NCBI RefSeq assembly: GCF_002101965.1
Contig: NZ_LQQA01000033.1
Location: 682,001 to 746,000, forward strand
DNA from: Mycolicibacterium wolinskyi
Lineage (GTDB): Bacteria > Actinomycetota > Actinomycetes > Mycobacteriales > Mycobacteriaceae
Direction: 5' to 3'
DNA length: 64,000 bases
In this document: positions 1 through 7,009 of the stretch, piece by piece
How the letters are laid out: every line of letters begins with the position of its first letter
Numbering within the stretch: the stretch's first letter is position 1
Translations under genes and position numbers: made by a program
Notes under the pieces: model-generated
The model's database searches: none
Told to the model about the DNA's origin: nothing
Seen by the model: only the letters and a program-made list of their open reading frames with translations

Positions 1-404
1 TTGCCGATCGCGAGCACCGCGCCGTCGAGCCGGTCGGCCCACAGATCGACCGCGGCCGCCGACCGGGTGCTGCCGAGCCGCGCGGCGAGCTCGGGTGCGC
101 GGCTGTCGGCCACGAGCGAGACCACCTCGTTGTCGGCGGGCAGCCGCGACCTGGTGATACCGGCCGCCACCATCGAGGAATCGCACAGGATCGGGGCGCC
201 CGCGGCGAGCGCGGCATGCGTCCTGACCACGACGTCGTCGGTATAGGCGACGTGCTCGGTGACGTCGACCTGGCCGCAGGTGTGGATCAGCCGTACCACC
301 ACGCGCGACACGTCGGCGGGGAATCGCGACAGCTCCGCCTCGTCGCGGATCGTCGCGAACGACTGCCGGTAGATCTCGGCGGCATCGCGGATGTAGTCGA
401 GCAC
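1..404 (-). CDS. cobH: Precorrin-8X methylmutase CobH (3' part missing)
   Basis: CobH moves a methyl group from C-11 to C-12 of precorrin-8X to give hydrogenobyrinate, in the aerobic cobalamin pathway. The visible N-terminal ~135 residues begin MLDYIRDAAEIYR and include 'VRLIHTCGQVDV' and 'ILCDSSMVAAGI', typical of mycobacterial CobH; the family is about 208 residues, so the C-terminal third lies beyond base 1. The GTG start at 404 is chosen because in-frame stops lie just upstream. It begins 10 bases after the cobG stop, so the two are almost certainly cotranscribed. Identity is firm; the missing end cannot be judged. Confidence 0.9.
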   Translation of the reverse strand, partial: MLDYIRDAAEIYRQSFATIRDEAELSRFPADVSRVVVRLIHTCGQVDVTEHVAYTDDVVVRTHAALAAGAPILCDSSMVAAGITRSRLPADNEVVSLVADSRAPELAARLGSTRSAAAVDLWADRLDGAVLAIG

Positions 405-413
405 CCGCTAACC

Positions 414-1532
414 CTACGGGGGCGGTTGACGCAGTCGGTATCCGTCCTCGGTGGCGATGAGGACCTCGCCGACGGGTGGGCTGCCGCAGGCCCGGTCGCA
501 GCCGACGAAGTGCCGGTGTGTCGGTGAAGGGGTGGCCGCGGCCTTGGCCGCGTCCGACCGCACGTCGGCGGCCGACTTCGCGCAACCCGGGCTGCCGGTG
601 CAGGCGCTGACGTCCAGCCACGGCGAGTTCTCGTCGAACACGAGCCCCATCGGGGCCAGCACCCGCAACGCGACGTCGGCGGTGCCCTCGTCCAGGTCGA
701 ACACCAGAACCGAACGCCACGGGGTGATGGCCATGGGCGCCTCGATGGCCGCCAGGAACTGCGCCTCGCGCGCGCCGAGCACGCCGAGGGGTAGTCCGGC
801 GCCCAGTGCGATCCTGCCGTCGTGCTGTTCGATCCAGCCGACCGGCGGCTTGACGGTCGGCGGCCACCGGGTGCCGGCGGGCGCACTGGCGGTCAAGCCC
901 GCGAGCAACTCCGATGTGTCATCGAGTTCGGTTGTCCGCCAGGCTTTCCCGCGCGTCGTGACGAAGCGCCGGGCCACGTCGACCAGTGTCGGTACGACGT
1001 CGGCGACGGCCAGCCGTACCCCGGTGTCGGTGCCGGCGAGCAACAGGGCGGCGGTGTCGCCGTCGAGCACGTGCGCGCCGACATCGGCACCCGATCCGGA
1101 CACGTCACCGCGACCGTCGTCGAGGCTGAACCAGAACCGGCCGGGCAGCTCGGCGAGCGCCGGTTCGGCCTGGATGGCGAGGTCGAGCCCGGCGGCCAGG
1201 CCCCTGACGTCGGCGAGGCCGCCGGAGCGGCCCGACAGCGGTGAGGCCACGATGTTGCGCACCCGCTCATGGGTCGGTGACGGCAACAACCCGGCCTCGG
1301 CCAGCGCGCCGGCGACGGCGGCGGTGTCGGTGAGGCCCCGAAGCTGGATGTTGCCGCGCGACGTGAGTTCCATTGCAGGGGAGCCGTACTCGGTGGCCAC
1401 CTCGGCGAGTGTCGCGAGTTGGGCCGAGGTGATCGCGCCGCCGGCCAGCCGGATACGCACCAGGGCGCCATCGGCGGCCTGATGCACGGTCAGCGCGCCG
1501 GGGCAGGCGTCGTGGTCACGGGTCCGAGCCAT
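414..1532 (-). CDS. cobG: Precorrin-3B synthase CobG
   Basis: CobG is the oxygen-dependent iron-sulfur monooxygenase that makes precorrin-3B before ring contraction; its presence marks the aerobic cobalamin route. The 372-residue protein has the nitrite/sulfite-reductase-like half-domains: an N-terminal ferredoxin-like part with 'MELTSRGNIQLRGL' near residue 55, and four cluster cysteines in 'CTGSPGC' (about 307 and 312) and 'CDRAC' (about 345 and 349). Length fits the family (about 360-400). It lies directly upstream of cobH. cobN, needed later in the same pathway, lies about 5.5 kb away on the other strand. Confidence 0.92.
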   Translation of the reverse strand: MARTRDHDACPGALTVHQAADGALVRIRLAGGAITSAQLATLAEVATEYGSPAMELTSRGNIQLRGLTDTAAVAGALAEAGLLPSPTHERVRNIVASPLSGRSGGLADVRGLAAGLDLAIQAEPALAELPGRFWFSLDDGRGDVSGSGADVGAHVLDGDTAALLLAGTDTGVRLAVADVVPTLVDVARRFVTTRGKAWRTTELDDTSELLAGLTASAPAGTRWPPTVKPPVGWIEQHDGRIALGAGLPLGVLGAREAQFLAAIEAPMAITPWRSVLVFDLDEGTADVALRVLAPMGLVFDENSPWLDVSACTGSPGCAKSAADVRSDAAKAAATPSPTHRHFVGCDRACGSPPVGEVLIATEDGYRLRQPPP

Positions 1533-1551
1533 ACCGGACCCATTCTAAGGA

Positions 1552-2487
1552 TCAGCCGGCGAGTGCGACCGGGGCGACCACGTTCGAGTACGCCGACGCG
1601 TCGCCGCTGACGACGCGGCTGCGCTCGCCGTGGATGTCGACCGGCACGTCGCCGGCGAGCGTGACGCGGTTGAGCCTGCGGTACTGGTCGTCGTAGTCGG
1701 CCACCGCGTAGTGCTGGGTCGCGCGGTTGTCCCAGATCGCGAGATCGCCCGGCCGCCAGCTCCACCGAACCGTGTTCTCCAGCTTGGTGATCCGGTCCTG
1801 CAACAAGCGGAACAGCGCCGCCGACTCGGTCGAACCGAGCCCGACGAACTTCTTCACGAAGTGGCCGAGCAGCAGGACACGCCTGCCGGATTCCGGATGC
1901 ACGCGCACCACGGGATGCTCGGTCTCGTAATAGTCGGAGACGAACTGGTCGCGATATGCGCGCTCGGTCTCACTGGGATTGTCGCCGTGCGGCGACGGGA
2001 ACTGGGCGGCGTAGTCGTACAGGTTGGTGTGGGTGGCCCACAGATTCTCGACCAGCGCCCGCAGCGGTGCGGGCAGCTGATCGTAGGCCGCCTCGGTCGA
2101 GGCCCACGTCGTGGTGCCGCCGTAGTCCGGCAGCGCCACCGCACGCAGGAGGGACGCCTTGGGGATCCGGTCGACGAACGTGACGTCGGTGTGCCAGCTG
2201 TTGGCCTTGTCGTAGCGGGAGTCGATCGGAAGCACCTGCTCTCCGCGCGACAGCGTGGGATGTGCGGTGGTGGGCGTGCCGAGAAGGTGCGCGAACGCGA
2301 GCTGCCCGTCGTCGTCGAGGTGGTGCTGATCGGGGAAGAACAGCACCTTGTGCTCGAGCAGCGCGGCATTGACGGCGTCGACGGTAGAGGCGTCCAGATC
2401 GCCGCCGAGGCGCACACCCTCGACGCGGGCGCCGATGTGCGCACCGAGTTTGGTGATGGTCAGGCTGGTTGCGCGGGTTTCACTCAC
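1552..2487 (-). CDS. TauD/TfdA-family Fe(II)/2-oxoglutarate dioxygenase
   Basis: A 311-residue member of the taurine/alkylsulfate dioxygenase family, which hydroxylates a substrate (often a sulfonate or sulfate ester) with decarboxylation of 2-oxoglutarate. The iron-binding HxD is in 'WHTDVTF' (about residues 98-100), the distal His in 'ATQHYAV' (about 258) and the 2-oxoglutarate-binding Arg in 'RLNRVTLAG' (about 273). It ends 19 bases before cobG's start on the same strand, so cobG could be read from its promoter, but no functional link to cobalamin is evident. Substrate unknown; AtsK-like alkylsulfatase or taurine dioxygenase are the usual alternatives. Confidence 0.82.
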   Translation of the reverse strand: MSETRATSLTITKLGAHIGARVEGVRLGGDLDASTVDAVNAALLEHKVLFFPDQHHLDDDGQLAFAHLLGTPTTAHPTLSRGEQVLPIDSRYDKANSWHTDVTFVDRIPKASLLRAVALPDYGGTTTWASTEAAYDQLPAPLRALVENLWATHTNLYDYAAQFPSPHGDNPSETERAYRDQFVSDYYETEHPVVRVHPESGRRVLLLGHFVKKFVGLGSTESAALFRLLQDRITKLENTVRWSWRPGDLAIWDNRATQHYAVADYDDQYRRLNRVTLAGDVPVDIHGERSRVVSGDASAYSNVVAPVALAG

Positions 2488-2569
2488 TCGATCATTGCGT
2501 CATCCGCGCGCGGCCGGGTAAAGCATTTCGCTGGCCACGATCGAAAACCGTGCGACGATTGTCCAGGCA

Positions 2570-3499
2570 ATGCCCGGCATCGATAAGGCGGCAGGGCGCG
2601 TGGCCACAGTGCTCGCGCTTGTGGTCGTGGCTGCCATCGCGTTGCGCGGTTATGTGCCGGGCGGGCAGCGTGCGCCCGCCGAGGCCCGGACCGATTCGCC
2701 GGCCGGGCTCGTGGCGTTGATCGCCCTGCTGGCGGTCGCGCTCGCCGGGTTCGCGTTCGCCGTGATCGCCGCACCCCGCAAACTCGACCGCCCGGTCGGT
2801 GATGAGGGCTTCGGACGCCTGGAATTGCGCGGGCTGCAGGTCCGGCTGCGCTGGCGGTGGGCGCTTGTCGCGTTGGCGGCGCTGTTGTGGTGGCTGCTGG
2901 TGCTCATACTGATCACCCGCCTGGCCGAACCCGATGAGCCGGCGCCGTCGTCGTCACCGCCGGCTTCTGCGCCGCCGGGGTCGCCCCCGCAGCAACCGCC
3001 CGACCCCGTCGGCGGCGGGGACAGCGCGCTGAGGTATCTGGCTGTGACGTCGGTGATCCTGTTGCTGATCGTGGCGTTCGGCACCGTCGTGCAGGCCAGA
3101 CGGCGTGCGCGCCCGGCGACCTGGTTCGACGACGGCGAGCACATCGCGTCACCGCCGAGCCCTGGCGGACCCGAAACTCTCGCGCGCGCAGCCGAACTCG
3201 GCCTGGCCGAGATCGCAGATCTCAGCCGCGACCCGCGCACCGCGATCATCGCGTGCTACGCCGCGATGGAGCACGGGTTGGCGCAGGCACCGGGTGCGGT
3301 ACCGCAGGATTCCGACACCCCGTCGGAGGTGCTGGCGCGCGCGGTCAGCCATCACGCGTTGTCCGCCGACAGCGCAACCGAACTCGTCGAGTTGTTCACC
3401 GAGGCCAGGTTCAGCCCGCACGTGATGACCGAGGCCCACCGCGACGCCGCGGTGGCGGCGCTGCACCGGGTACTCGCCGATTTACGGAGCCTGGCGTGA
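2570..3499 (+). CDS. DUF4129 membrane protein
   Basis: A 309-residue membrane protein, first gene of a five-gene operon with MoxR and DUF58 proteins. Membrane segments are seen near residues 8-25, 45-65, 100-120 and 160-180, separated by a Pro/Ser-rich linker (about residues 125-150). The C-terminal cytoplasmic ~110 residues, including 'AIIACYAAMEHGLA' and 'SEVLARAV', match the DUF4129 domain usually found with transglutaminase-like or MoxR partners. The stop overlaps the next start by 4 bases (GTGA). Role unknown; these operons are thought to act in envelope protein assembly or quality control. Confidence 0.8.
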   Translation: MPGIDKAAGRVATVLALVVVAAIALRGYVPGGQRAPAEARTDSPAGLVALIALLAVALAGFAFAVIAAPRKLDRPVGDEGFGRLELRGLQVRLRWRWALVALAALLWWLLVLILITRLAEPDEPAPSSSPPASAPPGSPPQQPPDPVGGGDSALRYLAVTSVILLLIVAFGTVVQARRRARPATWFDDGEHIASPPSPGGPETLARAAELGLAEIADLSRDPRTAIIACYAAMEHGLAQAPGAVPQDSDTPSEVLARAVSHHALSADSATELVELFTEARFSPHVMTEAHRDAAVAALHRVLADLRSLA

Positions 3500-3987
3500 A
3501 AAGAACTGTGGTGGCGGGCTTTCTGCTGGTGATCCTGGTCGAGGCCTGGTCGGTTGCGCTACCCGATCGGAGCCTGGTGGGCTGGGCGGCCGGTGCGGCA
3601 CTGGCGATCCTGTTGCTCGCGATGCGCTGGTCGCTGCGCTCCGACGACGAGGCAGACGATCGATGGTCGTCCTCCGACGATGCCGCCGAGTTGCTCGCGC
3701 AGTGGCGGGCCGAGACCGAGACGTTGATCCGGCGGGCCGATTCCACGCGGCTGCAATGGGACCGGCATCTGCGGCCGCGATTGGCCAGGGAGTTCGCCGC
3801 GGCCACCGGGCACCGCCAGGCCGGCGATCCCGCGGCGTTCCACGCGACCGGCCGGATGCTGTTCGGAGAACAGTTGTGGCAGTGGGTGGATCCGAACAAC
3901 GTCGCCACCTCGGCAGGCCGCGCCGACGAACCCGGTCCGGGGCGCGCGGTTCTCGGCGAGATCCTCGAACGATTGGAGCGGCTATGA
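3496..3987 (+). CDS. Small membrane-anchored protein of the MoxR operon
   Basis: A 163-residue protein starting at GTG 3496, which overlaps the DUF4129 stop and gives an N-terminus MKRTVVAGFLLVILVEAW. Two hydrophobic segments (about residues 4-18 and 25-42) are followed by a charged soluble part rich in Arg and Asp that looks helical ('LAQWRAETETLIRRAD'). It overlaps moxR by 4 bases (ATGA). I recognise no named domain; it is a usual passenger of mycobacterial DUF4129/MoxR/DUF58 operons. An open frame extends further upstream, but only this start fits the operon spacing. Confidence 0.72.
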   Translation: MKRTVVAGFLLVILVEAWSVALPDRSLVGWAAGAALAILLLAMRWSLRSDDEADDRWSSSDDAAELLAQWRAETETLIRRADSTRLQWDRHLRPRLAREFAAATGHRQAGDPAAFHATGRMLFGEQLWQWVDPNNVATSAGRADEPGPGRAVLGEILERLERL

Positions 3988-4967
3988 CCGGCCCGGTGCC
4001 CGTATCCGCGCAGGAGTCGGCGGCTGCGACCGCACATGCCGTGCTCGACGAAATCGAACGTGTCGTGGTGGGCAAGCGCGAGGCACTGACGCTGATCCTC
4101 ACCGCGCTGCTGGCACGCGGGCACGTGCTCATCGAAGATCTTCCCGGGCTGGGCAAGACACTCATCGCCAGGTCGTTCGCCGCCGCGCTCGGGCTCAAGT
4201 TCACGCGCGTGCAGTTCACCCCGGATCTGTTGCCCGCGGATCTGCTCGGCTCGACGGTCTACGACATGCAGTCCGGCCGTTTCGAATTCCGGCCGGGCCC
4301 GATCTTCACCAACCTGCTGATGGCCGACGAGATCAACCGGACGCCGCCCAAGACCCAGGCCGCGCTCCTGGAGGCGATGGCCGAGGGGCAGGTCAGCATC
4401 GACGGCCAAACACACCGACTGCCAGCCCCTTTCATCGTGCTGGCCACGGACAACCCGATCGAGTACGAAGGCACCTATCCGTTGCCGGAGGCCCAGCTCG
4501 ACCGGTTCTCGATACGCCTTGAGCTCAAATATCTCTCGACCGCCGACGAGACCGCGATGCTGCGGCGCCGGCTTGACCGCGGGTCGGCCGAGGTCGACGT
4601 GCACCAGGTGATCGACGGGCCGCAGTTCCTCGGGATGCGCGAAGCGGTGGAACAGGTGAGCGTGCACGACGACGTACTGCACTACGTCGTGGCCCTGGCC
4701 GCGGCGAGCCGGCATCATCCGCAGGTCGCGGTCGGTGCCAGTCCGCGTGCCGAACTCGACCTCGTCCAGTTGGCGCGGGCCCGCGCGTTGCTGCTCGGCC
4801 GCGACTACGTCATCCCCGAAGACGTCAAGACGCTCGCGGTCCCGGCGATCGCACACCGCATCAGCCTGCGCCCGGAGATGTGGGTGCGCAGCATCCACGG
4901 CTCGGACGTGATGAACGAACTACTGCGCAGGCTTCCGGTGCCTCGTACCCATCCCGGGCCGGCCTGA
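3984..4967 (+). CDS. MoxR-family AAA+ ATPase
   Basis: A 327-residue AAA+ ATPase of the MoxR group, which act as chaperones for maturation of partner proteins, typically with von Willebrand/DUF58 partners. Walker A 'GLGKTLIAR' is near residue 54, Walker B 'LLMADEINR' near 112, and the sensor region 'VLATDNPIEYEGTYPLPEAQLDRF' follows (about 150-175). The C-terminal lid is complete. The ATG at 3984 overlaps the preceding stop. It is followed 7 bases later by DUF58, the expected client or adaptor. Not regulated by any visible local site; transcription probably starts before 2570. Confidence 0.92.
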   Translation: MTGPVPVSAQESAAATAHAVLDEIERVVVGKREALTLILTALLARGHVLIEDLPGLGKTLIARSFAAALGLKFTRVQFTPDLLPADLLGSTVYDMQSGRFEFRPGPIFTNLLMADEINRTPPKTQAALLEAMAEGQVSIDGQTHRLPAPFIVLATDNPIEYEGTYPLPEAQLDRFSIRLELKYLSTADETAMLRRRLDRGSAEVDVHQVIDGPQFLGMREAVEQVSVHDDVLHYVVALAAASRHHPQVAVGASPRAELDLVQLARARALLLGRDYVIPEDVKTLAVPAIAHRISLRPEMWVRSIHGSDVMNELLRRLPVPRTHPGPA

Positions 4968-4974
4968 TCCGGCC

Positions 4975-6228
4975 ATGCCCGAGATCCGTCGCGTGGAAGC
5001 CGAACCGCACTGGCGCGCGGCACCGCTGACCAAGGCCATCGCCACCGCGTCCGCGTTGGTGCTGGTGGCCGCGGTAGCCGGATCACGTTGGCAGTTGGTG
5101 GTTTTCGCGGCTCCGCTGCTCGGCGTGCTGTGTTCGGTCCACTGGCAGCGGCCGGCGGGCCGGGTCGAGGTGCGCGGCGAGCCTGCCGCAGTGCGGTGTT
5201 TCGAGAACGAGACTGTCCCGGTGTCGGTGCGCGTCGCGGCTGCTCCCGGTACCGGTTGTGTGCTCACGGTCCAGCCGAGCCGGGGCATGACTGTCGACGT
5301 CGGTGCGGCGACGAGTGACCGAGCCACGGTTGCGGCCGGGGCGACGCGGTGGGGCCGATATCCGGTGCGGGCACGTGTCGAGGTGATCCCGCCCGGCGGG
5401 CTGATGGTCGGGGAAGCGACCGTCGAGGCCGCCGAGTTGTACGTGTTCCCGCTTGCCGCGCCGCAGGGCACCCCGATCCCGCGCGCTGAACTGCCCGATC
5501 GGCTCGGCACCCACCTGACCCGGCACACCGGGCCCGGCGTCGAGTACGCCGACGTGCGGCCCTATGTGCCGGGTGACCATCTGCGCACCGTCAACTGGCC
5601 CGTGAGCGCGCGGCGGGGACGGTTGCATGTCACCGAACGGCTCACCGACCGCGGGGCCGACGTCGTCGTGCTGATCGACACGCACGACCAGGCGCCCGGA
5701 CCGGCAACGCAGGCCACCGAACGTACGGCCCGCGGCGCGGCCCAGGTGGTGCAGAGCGCGCTGCGCAACGGCGATCGCGCGGGAATCGTCGCGCTGGGCG
5801 GTCGCCGGCCGCGCTGGCTCGGCCTCGACATCGGGCGCAGGCAGTTCTACCGCGTGCTCGACGCCGTGCTCGGCGTCGGCAGCGGGTTCGAAACCACGAC
5901 CGGCACATTGGCCCCGCGCGCGGCCGTGCCACCCGGTGCGATCGTCGTGGCCTTCTCGACGCTGCTGAGCACCGAATTCGCGCTGGCATTGATCGAACTG
6001 TCCAAGCGCGGCCACCACGTCGTCGCCGTCGACGTGCTGGAGGGGGCGCCGTTCGACGGCGAACTGGATCCGCTGATCGCGCGGATGTGGGCGCTGCAGC
6101 GGTCGGCGATGTACCGCGACATGAGCACGATCGGCGTCGACGTCGTGCACTGGCGAAGCGACGGCCCGTTGCAGGACGCGATGCGCCTGATACCCGACCG
6201 GCACCGGCACGTGCACCGGCGGTTGTGA
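4975..6228 (+). CDS. DUF58 domain protein
   Basis: A 417-residue protein with two N-terminal membrane segments (about residues 20-55) and the DUF58 signature 'GDHLRTVNWPVSARRGRLHV' around residue 200, followed by a vWA-like region with 'VVVLIDTHD' and later 'AIVVAFSTLLS'. DUF58 proteins are the regular partner of MoxR ATPases; in studied bacteria such pairs affect stress tolerance and envelope integrity. It starts 7 bases after moxR and is followed by a small membrane protein 2 bases later, so it is translationally linked to both. Confidence 0.87.
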   Translation: MPEIRRVEAEPHWRAAPLTKAIATASALVLVAAVAGSRWQLVVFAAPLLGVLCSVHWQRPAGRVEVRGEPAAVRCFENETVPVSVRVAAAPGTGCVLTVQPSRGMTVDVGAATSDRATVAAGATRWGRYPVRARVEVIPPGGLMVGEATVEAAELYVFPLAAPQGTPIPRAELPDRLGTHLTRHTGPGVEYADVRPYVPGDHLRTVNWPVSARRGRLHVTERLTDRGADVVVLIDTHDQAPGPATQATERTARGAAQVVQSALRNGDRAGIVALGGRRPRWLGLDIGRRQFYRVLDAVLGVGSGFETTTGTLAPRAAVPPGAIVVAFSTLLSTEFALALIELSKRGHHVVAVDVLEGAPFDGELDPLIARMWALQRSAMYRDMSTIGVDVVHWRSDGPLQDAMRLIPDRHRHVHRRL

Positions 6229-6230
6229 CG

Positions 6231-6707
6231 ATGTCGGCGCAACCGGCCCCGCGTGCGTTCTCGACGGTGTTCGGGTTGCTCATGGCTGCCGCCACGGCGG
6301 CTCCGGCGGACGGTCCGGCGTTGGTGGCAGCGGCGCTCGCCGCCGTGGGCGTTCTTGTCGCACTGCTGCTGCGGCCCGTCGCGACGGCTGCTGTCGTCGC
6401 AGCCGCGTCCGCACTCGCGCTGTCCGAACCCGAGCCGGTGTTCGCGGCCCTCGCGGGTCTTTCGGCAGTGGCGTATCTCGTGATCAGGTACGCGGTCGGC
6501 ACCCCGGAGGTGGTGACGACGACGCGCCCCACGATGCTCACCGCCATCGGATTCACCGTGCTGGCGCTGGCGGCTGCCGCGTTGCCTGTGACGGTGCCGT
6601 GGGTGCCGTTGCTCGCCCCACTGGTGGCGGGTGTCGTGTACCTGCTGGCGCTGCGCCCGTTCATCGGTGAGCAGCGCTGGACCGCGGCCAACTACCGTCA
6701 GATGTGA
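6231..6707 (+). CDS. Four-helix membrane protein, last gene of MoxR operon
   Basis: A 158-residue, very hydrophobic Ala/Val/Leu-rich protein with four to five likely membrane helices and almost no soluble part. No family recognised. It starts 2 bases after the DUF58 stop and closes the operon. Its stop codon lies inside a perfect Crp-type palindrome (6703-6718) that probably belongs to the next transcription unit. Confidence 0.7.
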   Translation: MSAQPAPRAFSTVFGLLMAAATAAPADGPALVAAALAAVGVLVALLLRPVATAAVVAAASALALSEPEPVFAALAGLSAVAYLVIRYAVGTPEVVTTTRPTMLTAIGFTVLALAAAALPVTVPWVPLLAPLVAGVVYLLALRPFIGEQRWTAANYRQM

Positions 6708-6718
6708 CATCCGTCACA
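6703..6718. promoter_or_regulatory. Perfect Crp-type palindrome TGTGA-N6-TCACA
   Basis: The bases TGTGACATCCGTCACA match the consensus of mycobacterial cAMP receptor proteins exactly in both half-sites. The site covers the stop codon of the preceding gene and lies 125 bases before the small ORF at 6843 and about 290 bases before cobN. Inference: cAMP-dependent control of the small ORF-cobN transcript. Exact match is seen; binding is not shown. Confidence 0.65.
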
Positions 6719-6842
6719 GAACTGGAAAGCTGTTCCGTCCCTTACAGATCGACGATTTTCGGCGGCTTTGGGCGTACGTTTGCGGCAAGTACCCGGGACC
6801 ACCGGTACCGCAAGTTGAAACCGGTTCTAGAAAGGAGCGACC

Positions 6843-6950
6843 ATGCTTGCCTTTGGCGTCTTCGTCGCGTTCGTACTGGTGCTCGTGGCCGCCACGGGCC
6901 GGCCGTACCGGCAGTCGTGGCACGACCGCTTCGGCGAAATCCAGCGCTGA
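6843..6950 (+). CDS. 35-residue small membrane protein upstream of cobN
   Basis: A complete small ORF, ATG to TGA, with an unusually good ribosome-binding site (AAAGGAG at 6831-6837, 5-base spacer). The product has one hydrophobic helix (residues 2-17, LAFGVFVAFVLVLVAA) and a charged tail ending SWHDRFGEIQR. It is too short for usual gene callers. It sits between a Crp-type site and a hairpin just before cobN, so it may be a membrane accessory to cobalt chelation or transport, or a leader whose translation affects cobN. No homologous family is recognised; it lacks the His clusters of CbtB-type cobalt transporters. Confidence 0.55.
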   Translation: MLAFGVFVAFVLVLVAATGRPYRQSWHDRFGEIQR

Positions 6951-6958
6951 CACCGGCG

Positions 6959-7001
6959 CGTACCGCACCGACTGCACCACTGCCGCAGCCGGTGCGGTAC
7001 G
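6959..7001 (+). promoter_or_regulatory. 12-bp perfect inverted repeat before cobN
   Basis: CGTACCGCACCG (6959-6970) and CGGTGCGGTACG (6990-7001) are exact reverse complements with a 19-base loop. The hairpin starts 8 bases after the small ORF's stop and ends 8 bases before the cobN start codon (GTG 7010). There is no T-run after it, so it is not a standard terminator. In RNA it would sit over the ribosome-binding region of cobN, which otherwise has a poor Shine-Dalgarno. It could be a translational control element or a protein operator. Confidence 0.5.
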
Positions 7002-7009
7002 AATGGTGA

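Noticed and set aside
3411..4898. Long open frame (495 codons) antisense to the MoxR gene
   Set aside because: High GC makes long antisense frames common; the protein is rich in Arg/His without any family motif, while the plus strand encodes a clear MoxR ATPase.
6708..7009. Cobalamin riboswitch before cobN
   Set aside because: I looked for the conserved B12-box type core and found none; the only structure is the 12-bp hairpin.
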